From: Svornostia abyssi
GTDB lineage: Bacteria > Actinomycetota > Thermoleophilia > Solirubrobacterales > Solirubrobacteraceae
Direction: 5' to 3'
DNA length: 64,000 bases
Assembly: GCA_024666565.1 (NCBI GenBank)
Contig: CP088295.1
Span: 806,001 to 870,000 of the forward strand
Shown: positions 10,041 through 18,314 of the stretch, piece after piece
Numbering within the stretch: the first letter of the stretch is position 1
Layout of the letters: each line of letters starts with the position of its first letter
Position numbers and translations under genes: made by a program
Notes under the pieces: model-generated
Told to the model about the DNA's origin: nothing
The model's input: only the letters and a program-made list of their open reading frames with translations
Database searches by the model: none

Positions 10041-11972
10041 ATGAGCACTCCCATCGACACCCCCGAAGAGGGCGCCGTCATCGATGGCCGCTACCAGGTG
10101 CTCTACCGGCTGGGCGCCGGCGGGATGGCCGAGGTGTTCTGCGCCGAGGACCTCCAGCTCGGGCGCAAGGTCGCGCTGAAGCTCCTGTACCGCCGCTTTG
10201 CCGAGGACGAGGAGTTCGTCGAGCGCTTCCGCCGCGAGGCGTCGCACGCCGCGGGGCTCCAGCACCCGAACGTCGTGAGCGTGTACGACCGCGGGTCGTG
10301 GGACGGCACCTACTACATCGCCATGGAGTACCTCGAGGGGCGCTCCCTGAAGGACGTCATCACGCAGAGCGGCGCGCTGCCGCTCGCCGAGTCCATCGAC
10401 GTCACCACGCAGGTCCTGCGCGCCGCGAAGTTCGCGCACAAGCGCGGCATCGTCCATCGCGACCTCAAGCCGCACAACGTCATCGTCGACGAGTCGGACC
10501 CGACGCACCCGCGGGTGAAGGTCACGGACTTCGGCATCGCCCGCGCCGGCGCGTCGGACATGACGCAGACCGGCTCGATCATGGGCACGGCGCAGTACCT
10601 GTCGCCCGAGCAGGCGCAGGGGCACGCGACCGGGCCGCAGGCCGACCTCTACTCGATCGGCGTGATGCTCTACGAGCTCGTGACCGGGCGGGTGCCGTTC
10701 GAGGGGGAGTCGGCGGTGACGATCGCGCTGAAGCAGGTCAGCGAGGAGCCGGTTCCGCCGTCGCAGCTCAACCCGGCGGTCACGCCCGAGCTCGAGGACG
10801 CGATCCTGCGGGCGCTGAGCAAGGATCCGGCGCACCGTCAGGCCGACGCCGAGCAGTTCATCAACGAGCTCGACCACGCGCGCAGCCTCCTGCCCGACCC
10901 CGAGGCGATCCCGCCCGGCGAGATCGTGCCCCCGCCGGAGGAATGGACGGGCGAGGAGCCCGCCGCCGAGCCGTGGGCGCCGCCCGAGGAGGAGGAGCGC
11001 GACGGCTCGAACCGCACGTGGCTGTGGGCGCTCGGCCTCGGCCTGCTCGTCGCCGTCGTCGCGGTCGCCGCGCTGCTGCTCACCGGCAACGAGCGCGTGA
11101 CCGTTCCGAGCGTCGTGGGCGCGTCGCTGGCCGCCGCCACCGACCGCCTGGAGGACGAGGGCTTCGAGGTCGTCACGGTCCGTGAGAACTCGGCGAAGGA
11201 ACGCAACGAGGTCATCGGCCAGGACCCCGAAGGCGGCACGCGGGTGGACGAGGGTTCCCGCGTGCGGCTCACGGTGTCCGACGGACCCGGAACGGCCACC
11301 GTCCCGGACGTCGTCGGCGACGGGCGCAATGCCGCGCGCCAGGCGCTCGAGGAGGCCGGCTTCGAGGTCGAGGAGGAGACCGAGTCCAGCGACGACGTCG
11401 GCGAGAACCGCGTCATCGAACAGCGGCCCGACGGGCAGACCCAGGCGCCCTCCGGCGCGACGATCACCATCGTGGTGTCCACCGGGCCCGAGCGCACGGA
11501 CGTCCCGAACGTCGTCGGTCAGTCCGAGGACGACGCGACGGCCGCGTTGCAGGACGCCGGCTTCACGGTCGGGACGACCGAGGACGAGACCGCGGACGCC
11601 GAGCCGGGTACGGTGCTCAGCCAGAACCCCGCCGGCGGTGCGCGGGCCAAGCGCGGAAGCCGCGTCAACCTCGTCGTCGCGGCGGAGCCTGCGCAGGTCG
11701 CGGTCCCCGATGTCACGGGGCGGTCGCAGGCCAACGCCACGAGCACGCTGCGCAACGCCGGGTTCGACGTGAACGTCACGACGACCGACGTCGACTCGCC
11801 CGACGAGGACGACCGCGTCCAGCGCCAGTCACCGAGCGGCGGCCGGGCCGAGCGCGGCAGCACGGTGACGATCACCGTCGGCGTGTTCGATCCGGATCTC
11901 AACCCGGACCCCGAGCCCGAGACGACGCCCCAGACGACGCCCCAGACGACACCCGCGGAGCCCACCGGATGA
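10041..11972 (+). CDS. pknB: PASTA-domain Ser/Thr protein kinase (PknB/StkP type)
   Basis: 643 residues. Kinase domain: GAGGMAEVF glycine loop, VALKLL lysine, HRDLKPHN (about 139), DFGIARAG (about 163), SPEQAQG. A Pro/Glu-rich juxtamembrane stretch precedes one membrane helix (about 327-349), then four consecutive PASTA repeats, each starting with a VP.VVG-like motif (VPSVVG, VPDVVG, VPNVVG, VPDVTG), and an acidic Pro/Thr tail with repeated TTPQ units. PASTA domains bind muropeptides, so the kinase senses wall synthesis. It completes the cluster with the phosphatase and FHA proteins and overlaps ddl by four bases. Confidence 0.95.
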   Translation: MSTPIDTPEEGAVIDGRYQVLYRLGAGGMAEVFCAEDLQLGRKVALKLLYRRFAEDEEFVERFRREASHAAGLQHPNVVSVYDRGSWDGTYYIAMEYLEGRSLKDVITQSGALPLAESIDVTTQVLRAAKFAHKRGIVHRDLKPHNVIVDESDPTHPRVKVTDFGIARAGASDMTQTGSIMGTAQYLSPEQAQGHATGPQADLYSIGVMLYELVTGRVPFEGESAVTIALKQVSEEPVPPSQLNPAVTPELEDAILRALSKDPAHRQADAEQFINELDHARSLLPDPEAIPPGEIVPPPEEWTGEEPAAEPWAPPEEEERDGSNRTWLWALGLGLLVAVVAVAALLLTGNERVTVPSVVGASLAAATDRLEDEGFEVVTVRENSAKERNEVIGQDPEGGTRVDEGSRVRLTVSDGPGTATVPDVVGDGRNAARQALEEAGFEVEEETESSDDVGENRVIEQRPDGQTQAPSGATITIVVSTGPERTDVPNVVGQSEDDATAALQDAGFTVGTTEDETADAEPGTVLSQNPAGGARAKRGSRVNLVVAAEPAQVAVPDVTGRSQANATSTLRNAGFDVNVTTTDVDSPDEDDRVQRQSPSGGRAERGSTVTITVGVFDPDLNPDPEPETTPQTTPQTTPAEPTG

Positions 11973-12964
11973 AGGTCGCGATCCTCGCCGGAGGCCGGTC
12001 CTCCGAGCACGACGTCTCGCTGAAGAGCGCCGCGGCGGTCCGCGACGGGCTGCACCGCGGCCACCACGAGACGGTCTGGGTGCAGCTCGAGCGCGACGGC
12101 TCGTGGCGGACCGAAGACGGCGATCCGGTGTCGCTGACGCCGGGCGGCGGGCTGCTCGGCGCCGACGTCGCGTTTCCCGTGCTGCACGGGCCGTTCGGCG
12201 AGGACGGCACGGTGCAGGGGCTGCTCGAGCTGCTCGACGTCCCGTACGTCGGGTCCGGCGTGCTCGCATCGGCGGCGTGCATCGACAAGATCGTCTTCAA
12301 GGACCTCATGCGCGCAGCCGGCCTCCCGCAGGTCGACTACGAGGGGCTGCACCATGCGCGGTGGCGCGAGGACCGCGACACCGCGCTCGCCTCGCTGGAG
12401 CGCCTCGGCCTGCCGGTGTTCGTCAAGCCGGCGCGGCTCGGGTCTTCGGTGGGCATCGTGAAGGTGACGGCCGCGGAGGATCTCGCGGGTGCGCTCGACG
12501 AGGCGTTCACCCACGATCCGCGGGTCGTCGTCGAGGCGATGGCGTCCGGCCTGGAGATCGAATGCTCCGTGCTGGGCACGCCCGAGGAGCCGGAGGTGTC
12601 GACCCCCGGCGAGATCGAGCTGCTCGGCGACGCCGACTGGTACGACTACGACGCGAAGTACGCGGCCGGCGGGATGAACCTCGTCGTGCCCGCCCGCATC
12701 ACGGACGAGCAGACCGCGCGTGTGCAGGAGCTCGCCGCGGAGGCGTTCACCCGCGCCAACTGCCACGGCCTCGCGCGCGCCGACTTCTTCGTCGACGGCG
12801 ACGTGGTGCTCGTGAACGAGCTGAACACCATGCCCGGGTTCACCGCCACGTCGGTGTACGGCAAGCTCTGGGCCGCCAGCGGCCTGAGCTACCCGGACCT
12901 CGTCGAGGACCTGTGCCGCCTCGCACTCCGCAGAGCGGAGGCGGCACAGAGGTACAGCTTCTAG
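11969..12964 (+). CDS. ddl: D-alanine--D-alanine ligase
   Basis: 331 residues, ATP-grasp ligase joining two D-Ala for peptidoglycan precursors. Motifs: LAGGRSSEHDVSL at the N-terminus, VLHGPFGEDGTVQG, VGSGVLASA, the ATP loop KPARLGSSVGIVK, and NELNTMPGFTATSVY with metal ligands. The Tyr after the ATP loop region that marks D-Ala specificity appears in YDYDAKY. The ATG overlaps the kinase stop (ATGA), so a wall precursor enzyme is coupled to its sensor kinase. It converges with the lipase gene, leaving three bases between stops. Confidence 0.93.
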   Translation: MKVAILAGGRSSEHDVSLKSAAAVRDGLHRGHHETVWVQLERDGSWRTEDGDPVSLTPGGGLLGADVAFPVLHGPFGEDGTVQGLLELLDVPYVGSGVLASAACIDKIVFKDLMRAAGLPQVDYEGLHHARWREDRDTALASLERLGLPVFVKPARLGSSVGIVKVTAAEDLAGALDEAFTHDPRVVVEAMASGLEIECSVLGTPEEPEVSTPGEIELLGDADWYDYDAKYAAGGMNLVVPARITDEQTARVQELAAEAFTRANCHGLARADFFVDGDVVLVNELNTMPGFTATSVYGKLWAASGLSYPDLVEDLCRLALRRAEAAQRYSF

Positions 12965-12967
12965 GCC

Positions 12968-13853
12968 CTACACGTACGGCAGAACCAGGTTGCACGGCAG
13001 GGCGCGGTTGCGCCCGTCGAGCAGGTTCATGACCTTCGTGTGGACCCGGGCCGAGTAGCTGAACTGCAGGTGCTCGGAGGCCTCGAGGATGCACCCGTTC
13101 TGGGCGGTCCAGGCGGTGCCGCCCGGCAGGTACGCGCTCGTGTACGGCGTCACGACCTGGTCGCCGTTCGTGGCGAGCATGTCGTACTTGACGCTGAACG
13201 GCGTGGGGTCGCCGGCGTTGAGGTTCGTGATGAACGCCGAGCCCTTGATCTGCTGCGCGAACGCGGGGCCGACGGTTTCCACGACACCGGTGATGCCGAA
13301 GACCTTGGCGAGGTTCGCCAAGCCGCTGAGGGTCGTGCCCTGGTTGGACGGCGCGAGGCCGATGAGGCGGTTGACCTTGTTCTGGCCCCCCGAGGAACTT
13401 GATGTAGTACCGGGGCATCATGCCGCCCTGGCTGTGGCCGACGATGTCGACCTTGCTGACGCCGGGGTACTTGGCGAGGACGCTGTCGACGTAGGTCGAC
13501 AGCTGGGCGGCGGACTTCTCGATGTAGTCGAGGCCCGGGATGTTGTTGTAGTAGCCGAGGTTCGGCGCAAACACGCAGAAGCCCTCGTTGGCCAGGCGCG
13601 GGCCGAGACCCGACCAGTTGGCCAGGCGGTTCTCGGTCGTGCCGTGCATGAGGATGACCGGCCGCGGCTTGGCGGCGGTCAGCTGGCAGTTGTCACGGTT
13701 GACGCCGGGCGGCGTGCCGTTCGGATCGGCCAGACCGAAGCTCAGCCCGAGGGCGAAGCTCGGCGTGACGGTGTAGGCGGCCGCGTTGCTGGCGGCAGCC
13801 GAGAAGGCGACGACGGCACAGATCACCGTCGCCGCGATGCGGCGGGTTCGCAT
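12968..13853 (-). CDS. Secreted class-2 lipase, copy 1, frameshifted
   Basis: Encodes a signal peptide (Arg-rich start, AVVAFSAAASNAAAY) and an alpha/beta hydrolase with HGTTENRLANW (oxyanion region) and the nucleophile elbow GHSQGG. The frame breaks after YYIKFLGG at a run of six G on the coding strand (13387-13392); removing one G restores ...GGQNKVNRL... and the rest, which matches copy 2 down to HLQFSY (catalytic His region) and the LPYV end. Length 886 = 3x295+1 agrees with one extra base. Residues from YYNNIPG to RYYIK are identical in the two copies. Substrate is unknown; the fold fits the Lipase_2 family. Confidence 0.85.
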
Positions 13854-13926
13854 AGCTCTCCTCCCAGAGAGGTACGTGTGGACAGGACACTGCGAACCGC
13901 CCTCGTTCCCCAGAAGGCGGTGCGAT

Positions 13927-13956
13927 CTTCTATCCGACCTCGCAATGCGCCGTCAA
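13927..13956 (-). promoter_or_regulatory. Promoter of lipase copy 1
   Basis: On the minus strand TTGACG, 18 bases, TAGAAG, inside CGCTTGACG. Lipase copy 2 has the same arrangement, CGCTTGACA-18-TAGAAC, at the same place, which makes both calls stronger. The -10 box ends 73 bases before the start codon. Confidence 0.6.
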
Positions 13957-13982
13957 GCGGGAATTCTTGACCAGAACGACCA

Positions 13983-14017
13983 CGGGCCGGCCGGAGGATG
14001 CACCTCCGACCGGCCCG
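13983..14017 (-). terminator. Terminator of lipase copy 2
   Basis: A 15-bp stem, CGGGCCGGCCGGAGG with CCTCCGACCGGCCCG, has one mismatch and a five-base loop. It lies 81 bases past the copy 2 stop. The bases after it on the minus strand (GTGGTCGTTCTGG) are only modestly T-rich, so efficiency is uncertain. Confidence 0.6.
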
Positions 14018-14097
14018 GGACGCCTGGGGACAGGTCCAGGCTTGTGTCGACTCGGCCGCAGTCCCCCTCTGCGCGGCCGAGGACAGGAGTGGCCGCC

Positions 14098-14988
14098 CTA
14101 CACGTAGGGCAGCACCAGTCGACAGGGCAGGCTGCGGTTGCGGCCGTCCAGGAGGTTCGCGACCTTCGTCTGCACGCGGGTCGAGTAGCTGAACTGGAGG
14201 TGCTCGGAGGCCTCCAGGATGCAGCCGTTCTGGGCGGTCCAGGCCGACGCCCCGGTGATGAACGCGCTGCGGTACGGCGTCACGACCTGGTCGCCGTTGG
14301 TGACGAGGACGTCGTACTTGACGTCGCCCGGCGTCGGGTCGCCGGCGTTCAGCGCGGTGATGAACGGCGAGCCCTTGATCTGCTGCGCGAACGCGGGGCC
14401 GACGGCTTCGACGACGCCGGTGATGCCGAAGACCTTGGCGAGGTTCGCGATGCCGCTCAGAGTGGTGCCGTTGTTCGACGGCGCCAGGCCGACGAGGCGG
14501 TTGACCTTGGCCGCGCCGCCCAGGTTCTTGATGTAGTAGCGGGGCATCATGCCGCCCTGGCTGTGGCCGACGATGTCGACCTTGCTGACGCCGGGGTACT
14601 TGGCCAGGACGCTGTCGACGTAGGTCGAGAGCTGGGCGGCGGACTTCTCGATGTAGTCGAGGCCCGGGATGTTGTTGTAGTAGCCGAGGTTGGGGGCGAA
14701 GACGCAGAAGCCCTGGTTGGCCAGGAACGGGCCCATGCCCGACCAGTTCGCCAGGCGGTTCTCGGTGGTGCCGTGCTGCAGGATGACCGGCCGGGGCTTG
14801 TCCGGCGTGAGCTTGCAGTCGTCGCGGTTCACGCCGGGCGGCGTGCCGCCGGGATTGAGCAGGCCCTTGGTCAGGCCCGCAGCGAAGCTGAGGTCGACCT
14901 GGTACGCGGCGGAGGCCGAGGACGCAGGCACGAGCGCTGCTGCGGAGACGCAGGCAGCGGCCAGCAACGCTGATCGGAGTGTGCGCAT
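14098..14988 (-). CDS. Secreted class-2 (alpha/beta hydrolase) lipase, copy 2
   Basis: 296 residues, intact. Signal peptide with an Ala-X-Ala-like end (SSASAAY, cleavage near residue 28). HGTTENRLANW and GHSQGG (nucleophile Ser143) mark the lipase fold; HLQFSY near the C-terminus probably carries the catalytic His. Paired cysteines (DDCKL, GFCVF, NGCIL, LPCRL) suggest disulfides outside the cell. Family fit is Lipase_2 / triacylglycerol lipase. It is a tandem paralogue of the gene at 12968 and has its own promoter and terminator, so it is likely transcribed alone. Confidence 0.88.
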   Translation of the reverse strand: MRTLRSALLAAACVSAAALVPASSASAAYQVDLSFAAGLTKGLLNPGGTPPGVNRDDCKLTPDKPRPVILQHGTTENRLANWSGMGPFLANQGFCVFAPNLGYYNNIPGLDYIEKSAAQLSTYVDSVLAKYPGVSKVDIVGHSQGGMMPRYYIKNLGGAAKVNRLVGLAPSNNGTTLSGIANLAKVFGITGVVEAVGPAFAQQIKGSPFITALNAGDPTPGDVKYDVLVTNGDQVVTPYRSAFITGASAWTAQNGCILEASEHLQFSYSTRVQTKVANLLDGRNRSLPCRLVLPYV

Positions 14989-15024
14989 TCTTCCTCCCCA
15001 GAAAGAACGATGGACAGGGACGAG

Positions 15025-15054
15025 GTTCTACACCCGAACATCCGTCCATGTCAA
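15025..15054 (-). promoter_or_regulatory. Promoter of lipase copy 2
   Basis: Minus strand TTGACA, 18 bases, TAGAAC within CGCTTGACA. The -10 box is 36 bases before the ATG. TTGACA is a perfect -35 consensus. See the matching site at 13927. Confidence 0.65.
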
Positions 15055-15074
15055 GCGTTTCGCTTTTCCCCAGA

Positions 15075-15097
15075 GTATTGCGGCAAAACCGCAATAC
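15075..15097 (-). terminator. Hairpin after discoidin kinase gene
   Basis: GTATTGCGG and CCGCAATAC form a perfect 9-bp stem around CAAAA, starting 8 bases past the kinase stop. On the minus strand the loop is TTTTG and there is no following T-run. It may be a terminator, or an operator for the lipase promoter 20 bases further on. Confidence 0.5.
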
Positions 15098-15105
15098 GCC
15101 GGGTT

Positions 15106-16617
15106 CTAGGAGGACTTCTTGCGAAGGACGATCTCGGAGATCTCGGCCTTCTGCTCGCCGGGTGGCAGCGCCGTGATCCACACGAGGTAGTAGCGGAAGC
15201 GGTTGCCGGCGGTGTCGAGGTCGACCGTCTCGGTCCGTGACGCGTTCTCGACGGTGCCGACGCGCTCCCAGCCGCTGGGAGGCACGGTCCGGGGGAGGTC
15301 CCCGTTCGGCGCCACGTAGATCTCGCCGTCCCAGCCCGGCGTCGTCGTCGCGATCTGAATCTGCGCGGCCGAGACGTCCGGCTTGGCGTCCACGAGGACG
15401 CCCACGCCGTCCTTCTGAAGGTCACCCGCCGCGTAGGTCTCGGTGGACCACGTCGTCGCCTTGTTCCCGTCGAGGACGAAGCTGGCCTCCTCGGGGTGCT
15501 CGCGCTCGTCACCGGCAGGGTCGTAGTCGCTCGCCGCGCGCTGCCCGAGCGACACCGCTTCGAGATTCGGGGGCGGCGGTGTGAGGCTGCGCTGCGTGCC
15601 GGTGCCGCGCTCGGCGTTGTCGGCCGCGAAGACCACGAGGATCATGACGAGGGCCAGCCCGCCGATCGCGATCGCCAGCAGCAGGCCGATGCCGGTGCGC
15701 GTGCGCCACGGCAGCCGCCGCTGGGCGCGCTTCGGCAGCGTGCGAATGATCGCGGTCGCCTCACCCGTGACCTGGCCCGAACGCGCGGTCTCGATCGCCA
15801 GCGCGTCCTCGAGGTCGGCGATGAAGGCCCCCGCATCCGGGTAGCGCTCCTCCAGGTCCTTCTCCGTGGCGCGGTCCAGCACCGCCGCCAGGGCGGCCGA
15901 GACCTCAGGCCGGCGCAGCTGCACGTCAGGAAGCTCCTCGCGCACATGCTTCATCGCGACGGCGACCTGGTTCTCGCCCTTGAACGGCACGTCCCCGGTC
16001 AGCATCTCGAACAGGACGACCCCGAGGGAGTACACGTCGCTCTGCCCCTTGACGGGCTGGCCCAGCGCCTGCTCGGGGGACACGTAGTCCGTCGTGCCGA
16101 GCACGCGGCCGTCGGCGGTCAGCCCCTCCTGGTCGAGCGTCCGCGCGATCCCGAAGTCCGTGACCTTCGCGGAGCCCTCTTCGTCGACGAGGACGTTCTG
16201 CGGCTTGACGTCACGGTGCACGATGTGACGCTCGTGCGCGGCCTGCAGTGCCCGCCCGATCTCGATGGCGTACGCGACGGCTTCGCTGATCGGCAGCCGG
16301 CCCATCCGGCGGATGCGCTCCTTCAGCGTCTCGCCGTCGATGAACTCGAGCACGATGTACGGCGTGTTGTCGTCCTCGCCGGCGTCGATGACCTGCACGA
16401 TGTGCGGGTGGTTGAGCTGCGCGACGGCGCGGGCCTCGCGGCGGAACCGCTCGAGCTGATCGCCGTGACGGGCGATGTCGCGATGCATCAGCTTGATCGC
16501 GACCTGACGCTCGAGCAGCGTGTCGAACGCGCGATAGACGGTCGACATCCCGCCGGTTCCGACCTCGGCGTCGAGGCGGTACCGCTCGTTCAACAGGGTG
16601 CCGACGGAGCTGGTCAC
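15106..16617 (-). CDS. Ser/Thr protein kinase with extracellular discoidin-like domain
   Basis: 503 residues from GTG 16617 (VTSSVGTLLNERYRL); upstream in-frame starts give an implausible leader. Kinase motifs: GTGGMSTVY, VAIKLM, HRDVKPQN, DFGIART, SPEQALG. After a basic segment comes one membrane helix (GIGLLLAIAIGGLALVMILVV) and an outer domain beginning with a loop ASDYDPAGD...HPEEASFVLDGNKATTWSTETY, the ligand-loop pattern of F5/8 type C (discoidin) domains that bind sugars. So the sensor may read a glycan. It is downstream of fliC on the same strand, separated by a strong hairpin. Confidence 0.85.
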   Translation of the reverse strand: MTSSVGTLLNERYRLDAEVGTGGMSTVYRAFDTLLERQVAIKLMHRDIARHGDQLERFRREARAVAQLNHPHIVQVIDAGEDDNTPYIVLEFIDGETLKERIRRMGRLPISEAVAYAIEIGRALQAAHERHIVHRDVKPQNVLVDEEGSAKVTDFGIARTLDQEGLTADGRVLGTTDYVSPEQALGQPVKGQSDVYSLGVVLFEMLTGDVPFKGENQVAVAMKHVREELPDVQLRRPEVSAALAAVLDRATEKDLEERYPDAGAFIADLEDALAIETARSGQVTGEATAIIRTLPKRAQRRLPWRTRTGIGLLLAIAIGGLALVMILVVFAADNAERGTGTQRSLTPPPPNLEAVSLGQRAASDYDPAGDEREHPEEASFVLDGNKATTWSTETYAAGDLQKDGVGVLVDAKPDVSAAQIQIATTTPGWDGEIYVAPNGDLPRTVPPSGWERVGTVENASRTETVDLDTAGNRFRYYLVWITALPPGEQKAEISEIVLRKKSS

Positions 16618-16664
16618 TGCGCCTATTGTGGCCGACACCGCGGCAACCGGCTTCAGAACGACGA

Positions 16665-16688
16665 CGGGGCCGCCCAAAGGCGGCCCCG
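16665..16688 (-). terminator. Terminator after fliC
   Basis: CGGGGCCGCC and GGCGGCCCCG form a perfect 10-bp stem with a four-base loop, 26 bases past the flagellin stop. It is followed on the minus strand by TCGTCGTTCTG. It should separate abundant flagellin transcription from the kinase gene. Confidence 0.75.
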
Positions 16689-16714
16689 CGGTACGTCTGG
16701 GAGGTGCGCTCGGG

Positions 16715-17524
16715 CTAGCCCTGGAGCAGCGAGAGGACGCCTTGGTTCGACTGGTTCGCCTGCGCCAGCATGGCCGTGCCGGCCTGCTGGAGCACCTGGT
16801 AGCGGGTCATGTCGACCATGCCCTCGGCCATGTCGAGGTCGCGGATCCGCGACTCCGCGCTGACCAGGTTCTCGTGGTACGCCCCGAGGCTGTTCAGCAG
16901 GTGCTCGAACCGGTTCTGCACCGAGCCGAACACGGCGCGCTGCGAGCTGAGCACGTTGATCGCGGCGTCGATCTCCGAGATGTCGGTGGTGCCCGCTGCG
17001 GTCAGCGAGTACCACGTCGTCCCGAGCGAGCCGGTCAGCGAGATGGTCGGTACGGAGATCGACTCGCCATCGTTGGCGCCGACCTGGAACGTCACCGACG
17101 TGGCCTGGTTGAGCAGGCACACACCGTTGAAGTTCGTCTGATTGCCGATCCGCTCGATCTCGCTCGCGAGCTGGTTGACCTCCGACTGAATTGCGGTCCG
17201 GTCATTGGCGCTCAGGCTGCCGTTCTTGTACTGCACAGCGAGTTCGCGAACGCGCTGGAGCATGCTGTGCACCTCGGACATGGCGCCCTCGGTGGTCTGC
17301 ACCATCGAGATGCCGTCCTGCGCATTTCGCATGGCCTGCGAAACGCCGCGGACCTGGCCGCGCATACGTTCCGAGATCGCGAGCCCTGCGGCGTCGTCGG
17401 CACCGGAGTTGATCCGGAAGCCGCTCGACAGGCGGGACATCGACTTGGTCAGGTGTGTATTGGTCTCCTGGAGCGAGCGGTGCGCGCCCAGGGCCTCGAT
17501 ATTGTTCTGGATGCGAAGAGCCAT
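16715..17524 (-). CDS. fliC: Flagellin
   Basis: 269 residues, a minimal flagellin consisting almost only of the D0/D1 parts. N-terminal ALRIQNNIEALGAHRSL and LSSGFRINSGADDAAGLAISE, then the C-terminal AESRIRDLDMAEGMVDMTRYQVL and QANQSNQGVLSLLQG are canonical. The variable centre is only about 60 residues. A cysteine occurs in NFNGVCLLNQ, where lysine or serine is usual; flagellins normally lack cysteine. It is last in the flgG-to-fliC operon, 23 bases after csrA, with a strong AAGGAGGA ribosome site. Many Ser/Thr in the middle could be glycosylated. Confidence 0.96.
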   Translation of the reverse strand: MALRIQNNIEALGAHRSLQETNTHLTKSMSRLSSGFRINSGADDAAGLAISERMRGQVRGVSQAMRNAQDGISMVQTTEGAMSEVHSMLQRVRELAVQYKNGSLSANDRTAIQSEVNQLASEIERIGNQTNFNGVCLLNQATSVTFQVGANDGESISVPTISLTGSLGTTWYSLTAAGTTDISEIDAAINVLSSQRAVFGSVQNRFEHLLNSLGAYHENLVSAESRIRDLDMAEGMVDMTRYQVLQQAGTAMLAQANQSNQGVLSLLQG

Positions 17525-17550
17525 CCGTTGCTTCCTCCTTGCCGTCCTTA
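17521..17550 (-). promoter_or_regulatory. Candidate CsrA-binding leader of fliC
   Basis: Between the csrA stop and fliC start the minus strand has four GGA triplets in 30 bases: TAAGGACGG, AAGGAGGAAG (covering the ribosome site) and CGGATGG at the start codon. CsrA recognises ANGGA motifs and blocks translation when they cover the ribosome site, as for Bacillus hag. Binding is inferred. Confidence 0.5.
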
Positions 17551-17790
17551 GCGGCGGTTCGCTTTGCCCGCTACCACGGGCACATCGTCGGGCAGCTGCG
17601 TGACGTCGACAGACGCTGCAGCCGCGTTTTCTTCCTTCACTGCGGCCCAGATCTCCTCGCGGTAGACCGGGACTGACCGCGGCGCAGCGATGCCGATTCG
17701 CACGCTGTTGCCGCTGACCTCCATCACTTCGATGACGACGTCATCGCCGAGCATGATCTTCTCGCCGGGTCGCCTTGTGATGATGAGCAT
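17548..17790 (-). CDS. csrA: Carbon storage regulator CsrA
   Basis: 80 residues from the ATG at 17790, with an AAGGAGGA ribosome site. The start MLIITRRPGEKIMLGDDV and GNSVRIGIAAPRSVPVYREEI are typical CsrA, including the Arg near residue 44 that contacts RNA. The tail beyond residue 55 is longer than the 61-residue enterobacterial protein. CsrA dimers bind GGA motifs in mRNA leaders. With fliW upstream and fliC downstream this is the Bacillus-type partner-switch order. Confidence 0.95.
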   Translation of the reverse strand: MLIITRRPGEKIMLGDDVVIEVMEVSGNSVRIGIAAPRSVPVYREEIWAAVKEENAAAASVDVTQLPDDVPVVAGKANRR

Positions 17791-17822
17791 TGGGGGATTC
17801 CTCCTTGGAAGTGAGCGGCGCC

Positions 17823-18314
17823 CTAGGCGGCCTGCTCCTCCGAGCCGGGGGACATGCCGGGCTGGAACAGGGGGCACCGAACCGGGGCGTCCTTCGCCTG
17901 GTTGATGACCTGGAACCCGCGGTTCTCCACGACGAGGATCGGTGCGCGGAGGTTGGCGCTGAAGCCTTCCAGCGTGTCCGCGGCCCGCACGGTCACGTAG
18001 ACCTGCGTCTCCTCAGGGTCGGTGACGCCGAGACGCTCCGCCTCGTCGTCGGAGAGCTCGACTTCGTAGTCGGGGAAGAAGCGCCACGGCACCGTGACGG
18101 GAATGGCGAGCGCGGGGTCTTCGAGCGAGTGCAGCCAGACGAAGGCGCTCTCGTCGCTGCGGGCCAGCAGCGCGTAGCGATGTCCGCCCAGGCCGATGAG
18201 GCCGTTGGGGAAATCGAGCGCCGCCTCCGCGGGAATCTCGAGCTGACCGAAGCGCGTGCTCTCGAGCACGAGTGCCTGCATGGGTCCTCCGTGGTCTTCG
18301 TACGCCGTCGTCAT
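17823..18314 (-). CDS. fliW: Flagellar assembly factor FliW
   Basis: 163 residues. The FliW core is recognisable: STRFGQLEIPAEAALDFPNGLIGL, FVWLHSLEDPALAIPVTVPW, and the end region NLRAPILVVENRGFQVI. FliW binds either flagellin or CsrA; free flagellin releases CsrA from FliW's grip in the known Bacillus model, so flagellin level controls its own translation. The ATG overlaps the flgL stop as ATGA. A second ATG 33 bases in (MQALVLES) could be the true start since family members usually begin near there. Confidence 0.93.
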   Translation of the reverse strand: MTTAYEDHGGPMQALVLESTRFGQLEIPAEAALDFPNGLIGLGGHRYALLARSDESAFVWLHSLEDPALAIPVTVPWRFFPDYEVELSDDEAERLGVTDPEETQVYVTVRAADTLEGFSANLRAPILVVENRGFQVINQAKDAPVRCPLFQPGMSPGSEEQAA

